DNA from: Gemmataceae bacterium | GTDB lineage: Bacteria > Planctomycetota > Planctomycetia > Gemmatales > Gemmataceae | Direction: 5' to 3' | Assembly (NCBI GenBank): GCA_020847555.1 | Contig: JADLBT010000509.1 | Coordinates: 1-55,783, forward strand | DNA length: 55,783 bases | Shown: positions 28,065 through 35,294 of the stretch, piece by piece | Layout of the letters: each line of letters starts with the position of its first letter | Numbering within the stretch: the first letter of the stretch is position 1 | Translations under genes and position numbers: made by a program | Notes under the pieces: generated by a model | Databases searched by the model: none | Told to the model about the DNA's origin: nothing | What the model saw: the letters and a program-made list of their open reading frames with translations, nothing else

Positions 28065-28113
28065 GCGTCCGTCGCTGACGCTTCTACCAACACGGAGCGT
28101 CAGCGACGGACGC
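28065..28113. repeat. Intergenic palindrome, family A copy 5
   Basis: Perfect 18-bp stem: gcgtccgtcgctgacgct (28065-28082) with agcgtcagcgacggacgc (28096-28113). It sits between the metallophosphoesterase promoter and the small secreted-protein gene stop. Confidence 0.85.
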
Positions 28114-28160
28114 ACCCGGTGTCCGGGGCTCCTCGAACCTGCACGCGAACAGCTTCCGGC

Positions 28161-28532
28161 TCAGTCCCCGTACCAGTACCCCGGCGCTCCGGTGGGGTGG
28201 TAGCCGACCGGCTGAAGGCCGCCGGTGCGCTGCAGGGGGGTGTTGCCGGGCCGCGCGAAGCCCGGCGCCGGCGGGTAGCCGAACGCGGTGGCCGTCGGCT
28301 GGGCCGGCCAGTTAGGGAAGTGACCGGCGGCGCCGTATGGCTGGGCCGTGGCCTCCGCCGGGTAGTACAGATACCACGGCGCCAGCTCGACGTTGGTGTT
28401 GCCGACCTGGACCCGCAACTGGATCCGGCACGTCCCGCTGACCTTCAAGTCGGGAAGACCCCACGCTCTCGCCGGGGCCGGCAGTGCCAGCACCGACACG
28501 ACCAGCACGGTTGTCCCTAACGCCATTCTCAC
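28161..28532 (-). CDS. Small secreted Pro/Tyr/Gly-rich protein 1
   Basis: 123 residues. I choose the GTG at 28532 because AAAGGA sits seven bases upstream, against thirteen for the ATG at 28526. The signal peptide runs to about residue 23 (cut in APARA-WG). The mature part starts WGLPDLKVSGTCRIQL, then an aromatic, proline-rich tail with TGGLQPVGYHPTGAPGYWYG. It has no recognised domain. The second small secreted gene upstream shares an AW-aromatic start and a YWYG ending, suggesting a related pair. The role is unknown; a surface or matrix protein is a guess. Confidence 0.75.
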   Translation of the reverse strand: MRMALGTTVLVVSVLALPAPARAWGLPDLKVSGTCRIQLRVQVGNTNVELAPWYLYYPAEATAQPYGAAGHFPNWPAQPTATAFGYPPAPGFARPGNTPLQRTGGLQPVGYHPTGAPGYWYGD

Positions 28533-28804
28533 GGTGACATCCTTTCGCGAACGGGAAGGAGGAAACTGCCCCGGGGTGGCCGGCGCCGGCCCGCAGGCCG
28601 CGCCGCCCGGCGCGTCCGTTCGCGCCAGGGGCGGCCGTGCTTCCGCTGCACACTCCAGGATTACCCAGGAAACTCGGGGGGGTAGCGAAACTGGTTCACG
28701 GCGGGAGAAATTGGCGGTCAGGCAAACGACACGCCCGCGCCAGACGGCGCGGGCAGAAGAGGCATCCGTGCCCCGGGGCGACTGTCCGACGCGGAAGGAT
28801 CGCC

Positions 28805-29332
28805 TCAATAGCCGTAGCCGTGGCCGTACCAGTACGACGGGGCCTGGTAGCCGTAGCCCGTGTAGCCGTAGGGCTGCGTGTAGTTCGGGTAAGAATAAGG
28901 TGCGGACGGGTAGTAGCCCTGGTTCGGGTAGTAGGCGACGGGCTGATAGATCCGGTTCGGGTTGGCGACGGTCTTGCCGCTCTCGCCCTGCTGCCCGCCC
29001 TGATCGCCGCCCTGTTGCCCTTGCGGGGCCGCAGCCGGAGTCCCGGCATGCGAGTCGTAGTAGTGGCCGGCGTCGTACCCACCGTACCCACCGTAGCCGC
29101 CATCGGCGCCGTAGGGAGACGGCATGTAGCCGAAGGAGACGCCGCAGCACCCCACGTCGGTCGGACACCCCGGCACCTGGCCGTTACGGAACAGACCCCA
29201 GAGCCAGCAGTTGTTACCGCTCTCGAACCCAATGTTGAACCCGATGTTGAACTTGATCCAGGCGGACGCACGCTGCTCGGCGGCGGCCGTCAGCCCGAGG
29301 GCAAGAACGCCCGCGATCAGGAAACGCTTCAC
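28805..29332 (-). CDS. Small secreted Gly/Tyr-rich protein 2
   Basis: 175 residues, start GTG at 29332 with a GAGGAG site eight bases upstream. The signal peptide ends near ASA-WIK. The mature part has two Cys pairs (CW, CP, CC), a Gly-Tyr stretch GGYGGYGGYD, a Gln/Gly-rich linker, and a Tyr-rich end with SYWYGHGYGY. Such aromatic Gly/Tyr repeats are typical of self-assembling or adhesive surface proteins. Not assigned to a family. Its C-terminus matches protein 1 (YWYG), and the two genes are adjacent in the same direction with a 272-nt gap. Confidence 0.75.
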   Translation of the reverse strand: MKRFLIAGVLALGLTAAAEQRASAWIKFNIGFNIGFESGNNCWLWGLFRNGQVPGCPTDVGCCGVSFGYMPSPYGADGGYGGYGGYDAGHYYDSHAGTPAAAPQGQQGGDQGGQQGESGKTVANPNRIYQPVAYYPNQGYYPSAPYSYPNYTQPYGYTGYGYQAPSYWYGHGYGY

Positions 29333-29636
29333 GTTTCGTTCTCCTCTGCTGTTCTGCCTTGCCCGATTCAGATCTCACCAGCGAGAGCCGCAACCACGGG
29401 CACTTAAAGATTCCCCCCGGGCGGCCGGTAGGCCAGACAAAATGGTGCCGGCGGGGCAAGAGGTGACGCCCCGGGGACGTTTTCCGCCGCACGCGCGCGC
29501 AGACCGGCGAAAGTGGCGCGTTTGGCTAAAGTCGGCGGGCGGAGAGCAGACGGCGGGAAAGCTGGTCTTGACGGAGGCCAGTCACCCTCTCCGCCGGGGC
29601 AGTTGACAACGCGGCCGGCACCTTTACCATGCCGGG
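29333..29636. other. Divergent promoter region between the small secreted gene and the ATP-grasp gene
   Basis: 304 bp. Holds the ribosome site and leader of the secreted gene on the minus strand and, on the plus strand, a TTGACA box right before the ATP-grasp gene. I see no other gene or strong hairpin. Confidence 0.5.
29603..29630 (+). promoter_or_regulatory. Candidate promoter with leaderless start for the ATP-grasp gene
   Basis: TTGACA (29603-29608), a 16-nt spacer and TACCAT (29625-29630), six bases before the ATG at 29637. That spacing would start transcription at or close to the A of ATG. No ribosome site is present, which fits a leaderless mRNA. Confidence 0.45.
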
Positions 29637-30662
29637 ATGACGCTGACGACCATTTGGCTGAACAAGAACCTCTCCGGCGTATTCAACGCCATCGAGGCGA
29701 TCCGCGCCGCCGACACGGCCGGCGCATTCCACATCTTCTGCACGCACACCAACCCGGACGCGCCCGCGCTGCGCGTCGGCGACGGTGCGGAGGTCGAGCC
29801 GCGCGGGTTGAGTGAGGCGGCCTACCTCGACTACTGCCTCGACTTCGCGCGGCGGCACCGGGTGGGGCTGTTCGTCCCCGGCAAGGGACTGGCCGCCATC
29901 GTGCGCGCACGCGGCCGGTTCGAGGCGGCCGGGGTGCGCCTGCTGGCGGCGGCCGACGCGGACACCTTGCCCCTCCTGGAGAACAAGGCGGCGCTGTACC
30001 GCGCGCTCGGCCCGGACCTGGTGCGCCTGCCCGAGTATGCGGTGGTCAACGACCTGGCGGGGTTCGACGCGGCGTGCGCTCGGCTCCAGGCCCGGCACGC
30101 GGCGGTGTGTTTCAAGCCGGCGGTGGCGATGTTCGGCGAGGGCTTCCACATCCTCACGCCTGGCCGGAGCGGGCTGGAGCGGTTGCTGCGCGGGGGAGTG
30201 CTCCGGATCGACGTCGCGGAGGCGCGCCGCCACCTGGGCGCGGCGCGGACCTTTCCCGATCTGATGGTGATGCAGTACCTGCCTGGGGTAGAGCGAAGTG
30301 TGGACTGCCTGGCACGGCGCGGCGAGTTGATCCGCTGCGTTGTGCGCCGCAAGCCGGACCGGGACGGCGGCGCTCAGTTGCTGGAGGAGAACCCGGAGAT
30401 CGTGGAGGCGGTGCGGCGATTAACGGCGCGCCTCGGTCTGGACGCGCTGTGCAACGTCCAGTTTCGTGACGCCGACGGGGTGCCGCACCTGCTGGAGATC
30501 AACCCGCGCATGTCCGGGGGGCTCCACTTCGCATGCCTGTCGGGCGTGGCCTTCCCCTACTGGGCCGTGCGCCTGGCCCTGGGCACGGCCCGGCCCGAGG
30601 ACGTCCCCGTGCCCCGGACCGGGGTGCGCGTCGGGCAGGTGAGCCAGGCGATCCTGTTATAA
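29637..30662 (+). CDS. ATP-grasp family ligase-like protein
   Basis: 341 residues. ATP-grasp fold enzymes join a carboxylate to an amine or thiol through an acylphosphate. Features: an N-terminal Rossmann-like start (WLNKNLSGVFNAIEAI), the lysine region of the central domain (AVCFKPAVAMFGEGFHIL), a LPGVERSVDCLA acidic/basic strand, and the metal-binding end LEINPRMSGGLHFA. The EINPR motif is diagnostic; the partner substrate is not known. The gene stands alone between a divergent secreted gene and the convergent lipase. It has no ribosome site (see leaderless promoter). Confidence 0.85.
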   Translation: MTLTTIWLNKNLSGVFNAIEAIRAADTAGAFHIFCTHTNPDAPALRVGDGAEVEPRGLSEAAYLDYCLDFARRHRVGLFVPGKGLAAIVRARGRFEAAGVRLLAAADADTLPLLENKAALYRALGPDLVRLPEYAVVNDLAGFDAACARLQARHAAVCFKPAVAMFGEGFHILTPGRSGLERLLRGGVLRIDVAEARRHLGAARTFPDLMVMQYLPGVERSVDCLARRGELIRCVVRRKPDRDGGAQLLEENPEIVEAVRRLTARLGLDALCNVQFRDADGVPHLLEINPRMSGGLHFACLSGVAFPYWAVRLALGTARPEDVPVPRTGVRVGQVSQAILL

Positions 30663-30960
30663 ACCCTCGTTGTGCGGTTGGGGCAGGTCGAGCATCTGCG
30701 GCTGCGCTGCGGCGCGTGCCGTGGCGGTGTCGCGGGGCTGATTTTATGTATAGATAGAATCTCCTGAATCATCGATTCCAAATGTCTGCTGTCGCGAACC
30801 GTGTTCGCGAGGCCACCCAGAACAGGTGCAAGGAGGAAGCAGCGGTTCAGGACTGGCGGACCAAACGCCCTGACGCCGACGAGCCGGAAACGTCAGCGCC
30901 GGCTTTGTCCAGGCTGCCGTCGCTGGCGCGTCCGGCTAACCGCGCCCGTGCGCTATCCAG
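30663..30960. other. Intergenic region with an AT-rich patch and a degenerate repeat
   Basis: 298 bp between convergent genes. It holds an AT-rich stretch at about 30738-30790 with a TATAGATAGAAT motif, a perfect 8-bp palindrome tcgcgaac/gttcgcga (30792-30810) and a degenerate family A copy (30882-30937). I see no convincing gene. Confidence 0.5.
30882..30937. repeat. Degenerate family A palindrome
   Basis: Arms 30882-30898 and 30921-30937 pair at 14 of 17 positions. Probably a decayed copy. Confidence 0.5.
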
Positions 30961-31728
30961 CTAGAATCCCTCGTCGGCCAGGCGGCGGATGAGCGGGCCG
31001 TAGCGCGGCAGCGGGTCGCGCCAGAACCCGCGGTGACGCCCGAGCGGGTTGAACCAGTTTACCAGGCTGAGGTGGTCGCCCTCCCAGAGATCCAGGCTCT
31101 CGCCGTGAGTCGCGGACGCCACCGACACGACGCCATCGTTCGGTCCCTCGCACTTCTCCACGATGCCGCTCGGGAGGAACCACTCCGGGTTGAGGCAGGT
31201 CGATTCCAGTTGTCCGGCGACGGAGAAGTAGCGTACATTGGGAGCGTCCAGAACCTCCTCGTTGAAGCGGCAGCACCGCGCGGTTGTCAGGTCGTAGAAT
31301 CCCTGGGTGGGGATCCGCAAGAGGTTGAGCAGGGGTTTGACGAGGCGCTCGAACCGGGTGAGGCCCCAGTCGGCGAAGGCAGAGCCCCGGTGCGGGGTGC
31401 CGAGGGTGGTCAAGGTGAGGACGCGGTCGGCCATGCCCAGGCGGCTGATCAGATACCGACTGTCGAGCCCGCCCATGCTGTGCGCCAGCAGGTGGACCGG
31501 CTCCGCGGGACATTCTCGGTCGAGGAACGCCTTCAGCTGGGCGGCCCGCTCGGCGATACCCGCGGTGGGGCTTAGACGCGGGACGAGGACGCGGTTGCCG
31601 GCGGCGCAGAGCAGGGTCGGGATGCCCGGGAAGTAGGAGGCCAGCGTCAGCCCGGCAAGGCGGATGCGCTCGAATCCGAAAAAGCCGTGGATCAGGACAA
31701 TCGGGGCTCGAAGTTTGGGGATGAGCAT
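30961..31728 (-). CDS. Triacylglycerol lipase-like alpha/beta hydrolase
   Basis: 255 residues. The oxyanion motif HGFFGFERI starts the fold, the nucleophile elbow is LAHSMGGLDSRY (Ser84), the acid loop contains NDGVVSVAS, and the catalytic His is in GDHLSLVNW. This is the bacterial lipase (LipA-like) pattern, with a lid-like FERLVKPLLNLLR segment. I start at the ATG at 31728 (GGTGAT six bases upstream); longer frames overlap the divergent gene. No signal peptide is obvious, so it may be cytosolic, or a start further up with an export signal may exist. A TAGAAT box lies upstream. Confidence 0.9.
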   Translation of the reverse strand: MLIPKLRAPIVLIHGFFGFERIRLAGLTLASYFPGIPTLLCAAGNRVLVPRLSPTAGIAERAAQLKAFLDRECPAEPVHLLAHSMGGLDSRYLISRLGMADRVLTLTTLGTPHRGSAFADWGLTRFERLVKPLLNLLRIPTQGFYDLTTARCCRFNEEVLDAPNVRYFSVAGQLESTCLNPEWFLPSGIVEKCEGPNDGVVSVASATHGESLDLWEGDHLSLVNWFNPLGRHRGFWRDPLPRYGPLIRRLADEGF

Positions 31729-31768
31729 CGTTATCACCGCGTCTGTGCGATCCGCGAAAACCTGATCG

Positions 31769-31798
31769 ATTCTATGTGAAGCTGGTGTGGCCCAGCAA
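31769..31798 (-). promoter_or_regulatory. Candidate promoter for the lipase gene
   Basis: On the minus strand, TTGCTG (31798-31793) and TAGAAT (31774-31769) with an 18-nt spacer, about 40 nt before the lipase ATG. Confidence 0.35.
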
Positions 31799-31908
31799 GA
31801 GCGGTGCCGGTTACGCCGACCGTTGCCCCGGGCGCGTGTGGACGGCGGGCAGCCGGCACGGTATCTGCTCACGCTTGTCGCCGGGTGATATCAACAAAGG
31901 AGAGTGAC

Positions 31909-32346
31909 ATGTGCTGCAAACTGCTCCGGACGGAAAACGACTTCGTGCTGACGGTGCTCCGGGTCGTGCTGGGCGTGGTGTTCTTCGCCCACGGTGCCCA
32001 GAAGGTGCTCGGGTGGTGGGGGGGGCCAGGGTTTGAACAAACCGTGACCATGTTCACCGAGCAAATGAGCATCCCCGCTCCGGTGGCCTACCTGGTCATG
32101 GCGTGTGAGTTCCTCGGCGGGGCCGCGCTGGTGGTCGGGTTCCTGGGCCGGGTGGCGGCACTGGGGATCATCGTCATCATGGTCGGGGCAATCGCAATGG
32201 TGCATGGGCAGCACGGGCTGTTCCTGGCTCAGAAGGGGTTCGAGTATAACCTGGTCCTCATCGCCGTCGCACTGGCGGTCATGGTAAAAGGCTCCGGAGC
32301 GCTCTCGGTGGACCATGTGCTGGCCGGACCGCCGGACCGCAACTGA
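31909..32346 (+). CDS. DoxX family membrane protein
   Basis: 145 residues, four membrane segments. The family motif is FFAHGAQKVLGWWGGPG at the first helix, then CEFLGGAALVVGFLGRVAA in the third. DoxX-type proteins sit in the inner membrane and are linked to redox or oxidative-stress functions; the exact activity is unsettled. AAGGAG lies seven bases before the ATG at 31909; an earlier in-frame start has no ribosome site. Divergent from the lipase, convergent with the phosphatase module. Confidence 0.92.
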   Translation: MCCKLLRTENDFVLTVLRVVLGVVFFAHGAQKVLGWWGGPGFEQTVTMFTEQMSIPAPVAYLVMACEFLGGAALVVGFLGRVAALGIIVIMVGAIAMVHGQHGLFLAQKGFEYNLVLIAVALAVMVKGSGALSVDHVLAGPPDRN

Positions 32347-32380
32347 GCCGCCGGGCTCGCCTCCGAATCCGCCGCCGGTA

Positions 32381-32411
32381 GAGGGGGAGGACTGCCAGTG
32401 TCCTCGCCCTC
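32381..32411. terminator. Possible bidirectional hairpin after DoxX
   Basis: gagggggagg (32381-32390) can pair with tcctcgccctc (32401-32411) with a bulge. It lies between convergent genes; no long T-run follows, so the terminator call is weak. Confidence 0.3.
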
Positions 32412-32439
32412 TCACAACAAGCCATGACCGTTCGGGCCG

Positions 32440-34074
32440 TCAGCGGGTTCTGCCGAAGCAGACGAGGGTGAGGTCATCGCCGGCCGGCCGGCCGGCCGCG
32501 AAGCGGAGCACGTCGTCAAGGATCGCCTGGCCGAGGGCCGCCGCTCCCGGCGGGGCGGCCCGCGCCGCCGCGTGGAGCCGGTCCGTCCCGTACAGATCTC
32601 CCGTCGGGTTGCGCGCCTCGGTCACCCCGTCCGTGTACAGCGCCAGGCAGTCCCCCGGCTCCAGATGCAGCGTCGCCTCCTGGTACGGCCGATCGATACC
32701 GGCGAGCGGTAGGCCGGCAATCTCGTCGCCGATGTAACTGACGGTCCCGTCTCGGCGGCGGAGCAGCGGCAGCAGGTGCCCGGCGTTCACCAGGGTGAGG
32801 GAGAAGCGGGCCGGGTCGAGCACCGCCGCCACGAAGGTGACGAATCGATCGTCGCCGACGGCCCGGGCGAGCGCCAGGTTGAGTTGGCGCACCGCCTGCG
32901 CCGCCGTCGGGGCCGCGGCGAAGCAGGAACGGGCCGACGCCGACAGCCGGGCCATGAGCAGGGCCGCCGACACGCCCTTGCCGGCCACGTCTCCCAGCGC
33001 AACCGCCAGCCGGTCCCCAGTCAGCGGGACGTAGTCGTAGTAGTCGCCGCCGACGTGCTGGGCCGGCTCGTAGTGGTCGAAGAAGTCTACCCCGGGCGCG
33101 ATCGGCGGACCCTCGGGGAGGAAGTTCTGCTGGATGCGCCGGGCCGCCTGCACGTCGCGCAGCTCCTCGTGCAGGCGGGCCAGTTCCACCGCCCGAGCCG
33201 CCTGCGAGCTGGCGCAGCGGAGAACGTCGAGATCCTCCTGGTTGAAGATGCTGCGCCGGTCGCGCGTGTCGATCTGGATCACGCCGAGGGGTTCGCCCGC
33301 CTGGCTGAGGAGCGGGACGCACATCACGGACCGCAGACCCAGCGCCATGATGCTCTCGCTGGAGTCGAACCGCTCGTCCGTGCCCGCGTCCGCGCTGAGG
33401 ACGGCGCGCCGAGTGGCCAGGGCGTGGGTGACGACGGCCCGGCTGAACGACGGGGCGGCGGGGGCGGGGCCGCGGCGCTGGCGGACGGCGCGCGGGACCA
33501 TCTGCCCGGTGGCCGGATCCTGGAGCAGCGCGAACCCACGGTCGGCCTGGGGGAAGATGGTGAACAGACTTTCGAGGATCTTCGCCAGCACCTCGCCCAG
33601 GTCGAGCGACGCGCCGAGGGCGTTGGCGATCTCCAGGACGGCCCGCAACTTGGCCTCGGCGGCCACCTCGACGCGCAGCCCGCCCGTCAGCTCGAGGGAT
33701 CCCAGGATGGTCGGGCTGGCTGCCGGCCGGGTCGCCTCCAGCGCGCTCGCCGGCACGGCGGGGAGGGCGCCGATCCCGCCCGAGCCGGGGAACGGGCCGG
33801 CGTGAAAGGTCAGGGTCAGCCCCGGCAGTTCGATCCGGTCCCGGTCGGTCAGACGGATGCGCTGGTGGATCGGGAACCCATTGAGGGACGTCCCGTTGCG
33901 GCTCCCCAGATCCTCCAGGTGGTACGCCGCGTCCTGGTAGATCACCGCGGCGTGGCGACCGGAGATCTGGGCGACGAGCAGCGCCACGTCGCACCCGGGG
34001 TCGCGCCCGAGTACCGTTGTCTTGTCGCGCAGTGGGTAGTCTCGTCCCCCGCTCTCGTCGCGCAGGAAGGCCAT
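32440..34074 (-). CDS. FHA-GAF-SpoIIE (PP2C) serine phosphatase, RsbU/RsbP-like
   Basis: 544 residues. An FHA domain (1-95: GRDPGCD, SGRH at 38-41, SRNGT at 58-62) would read phosphothreonine; a GAF-like sensor (about 150-310); then a PPM/SpoIIE phosphatase (about 330-544: HVGGDYYDYV, GDVAGKG, NAGHLLPL, YTDGVTEA). This is the phosphatase arm of a partner switch: it dephosphorylates the STAS antagonist so it can free a sigma factor. The FHA domain on top hints at input from the window's Ser/Thr kinases. A GGAGGG site precedes the ATG. It is the third gene of a minus-strand unit with the STAS and RsbW-like genes (43-nt gap). Confidence 0.93.
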   Translation of the reverse strand: MAFLRDESGGRDYPLRDKTTVLGRDPGCDVALLVAQISGRHAAVIYQDAAYHLEDLGSRNGTSLNGFPIHQRIRLTDRDRIELPGLTLTFHAGPFPGSGGIGALPAVPASALEATRPAASPTILGSLELTGGLRVEVAAEAKLRAVLEIANALGASLDLGEVLAKILESLFTIFPQADRGFALLQDPATGQMVPRAVRQRRGPAPAAPSFSRAVVTHALATRRAVLSADAGTDERFDSSESIMALGLRSVMCVPLLSQAGEPLGVIQIDTRDRRSIFNQEDLDVLRCASSQAARAVELARLHEELRDVQAARRIQQNFLPEGPPIAPGVDFFDHYEPAQHVGGDYYDYVPLTGDRLAVALGDVAGKGVSAALLMARLSASARSCFAAAPTAAQAVRQLNLALARAVGDDRFVTFVAAVLDPARFSLTLVNAGHLLPLLRRRDGTVSYIGDEIAGLPLAGIDRPYQEATLHLEPGDCLALYTDGVTEARNPTGDLYGTDRLHAAARAAPPGAAALGQAILDDVLRFAAGRPAGDDLTLVCFGRTR

Positions 34075-34117
34075 GACGATCCCTCCGGGCAGTCGAACCT
34101 CGCGAGCCCGGCCCGGC

Positions 34118-34456
34118 CTACGCCTGGAACGCCTTGACTGCCTCCTCGCGGGTGGCGCAAATCTGGCAGATCCGGTGGATCCGCATCAGTTCCAGAACGG
34201 TGCGGACGATCTGCGTGGTGTGACACAGTTTGAGATCCCCGCCGGCCTCCGAGAGGCGCTTCAGGCACGACAGGACGGCGCCGCAGCCGCGGCTATCCAT
34301 GAACTGGACGCGGCCCAGGTCGAGGACGAGCTTGCGGCACCCGGCAAGGATCGGGGACATGTCCTCGCGGAAGTTCTCCGCGTTGCTGGCATCCAGGGCG
34401 TCGGCGTTGACCGTCGCCACCGTCACGTCGCCGATCTTCTCAACAGTCGGTTCCAT
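34118..34456 (-). CDS. STAS domain anti-sigma factor antagonist
   Basis: 112 residues, RsbV/SpoIIAA-like. It binds an anti-sigma kinase when unphosphorylated. Ser55 in FMDSRGCGAVLSC is the expected phosphorylation site (the DS-R-G motif). GGGGGAG lies a few bases before the ATG at 34456. It lies between the RsbW-like and phosphatase genes, which supplies the complete switch in one unit. Confidence 0.92.
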   Translation of the reverse strand: MEPTVEKIGDVTVATVNADALDASNAENFREDMSPILAGCRKLVLDLGRVQFMDSRGCGAVLSCLKRLSEAGGDLKLCHTTQIVRTVLELMRIHRICQICATREEAVKAFQA

Positions 34457-34556
34457 GTCTCCCCCGTGAGAGTCCCCAGAGGTCGCCGGGCCGCGCCCCT
34501 GGGCCGTGTCGGCCAACCCCGCCGGGGTTGCCCGCGTGCGCCCGGCCGAACGTCGC

Positions 34557-34967
34557 TCAGTGCCGTTTCTTGACGAGCCGCACGCCGTGGCGGCCGGTGT
34601 CGTCCCGCAGGAATTCCACCTCATCAACCGACTGGCGGATCAGGTACACGCCGAAGCCGGACTCGCGGCCGGCGTCGAACACCGGCGGCTGGACGGCGTC
34701 CGGGTCGAACCCTTCGCCCTCGTGGAAGATGGTGACGCCGACGTGGTCGAGCGCGGTCGTGACGGTCACCTCGATCGGCTGGCCGGGCTCGCGCCGGTAG
34801 GCGTGCAGCATGATGTTCGCTACCGCCTCGGACAGCGCCAACTCCAGCCGGTTCAGCGCTTCGTCGTGGCCCGGCCCCCAGGCGCGGGCGCAGGCTTCGC
34901 GGACGAACGCGCGGATCGGCCCGAGTTCGGTCAGGTCGCTCACGAACTGACGGGTTACGACCTCCAC
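34557..34967 (-). CDS. RsbW-like anti-sigma factor serine kinase (HATPase fold)
   Basis: 136 residues. Histidine-kinase-like ATPase that can bind and phosphorylate the STAS antagonist and hold a sigma factor. N box: LELALSEAVANIMLHAY; ATP lid: ESGFGVYLIRQSV. The G1 box reads FHEGEGFDP, with His where the usual Asp stands, so ATP binding may be weaker. I start at the GTG at 34967, which has a GAGGAGG site eight bases upstream; a GTG at 34976 would overlap that site. First of the three-gene partner-switching unit (100-nt gap to STAS). No sigma-factor gene is nearby. Confidence 0.9.
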   Translation of the reverse strand: MEVVTRQFVSDLTELGPIRAFVREACARAWGPGHDEALNRLELALSEAVANIMLHAYRREPGQPIEVTVTTALDHVGVTIFHEGEGFDPDAVQPPVFDAGRESGFGVYLIRQSVDEVEFLRDDTGRHGVRLVKKRH

Positions 34968-35294
34968 GGCAGCCACCTCCTCGGGGCGCTATCATCCTAC
35001 CCGATGGGCCGCCCCTCGCATAGAGTCGGCGTGGCGGAACCCGTCGGAAGGGGGGCCGTGGTCCTGCTCCCCTCTCCCACCAGGGGAGAGGGGAGAGCCA
35101 GAGCAGATGGCGCACGGTCCAGGCGAGCGGGCCGACGCCCTCCTCGATCACCCGGAGGCTCCCTTGACCCACAAGTTCCAGGATCCCGCCGCCTCGGCCC
35201 TCGACCCTCGCCCGTTGTCGCCGCTCCCGCCACGAGGTAGCATAACTCCGGGTCGCCCCGCCGCGTCTCACGTCGCTCGTCGGAGCCTTCCGGA
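34968..35294. other. Intergenic region with a GERG-type palindrome
   Basis: 327 bp between divergent genes. Holds the palindrome at 35069-35093 and no other clear element besides the ribosome sites at its edges. Confidence 0.5.
35069..35093. repeat. Palindrome of the GERG family, intergenic copy
   Basis: Perfect 10-bp stem: cccctctccc (35069-35078) and gggagagggg (35084-35093), loop accag. The exact reverse complement of this 25-nt unit occurs inside the NRPS gene at 48956-48980. Confidence 0.85.
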
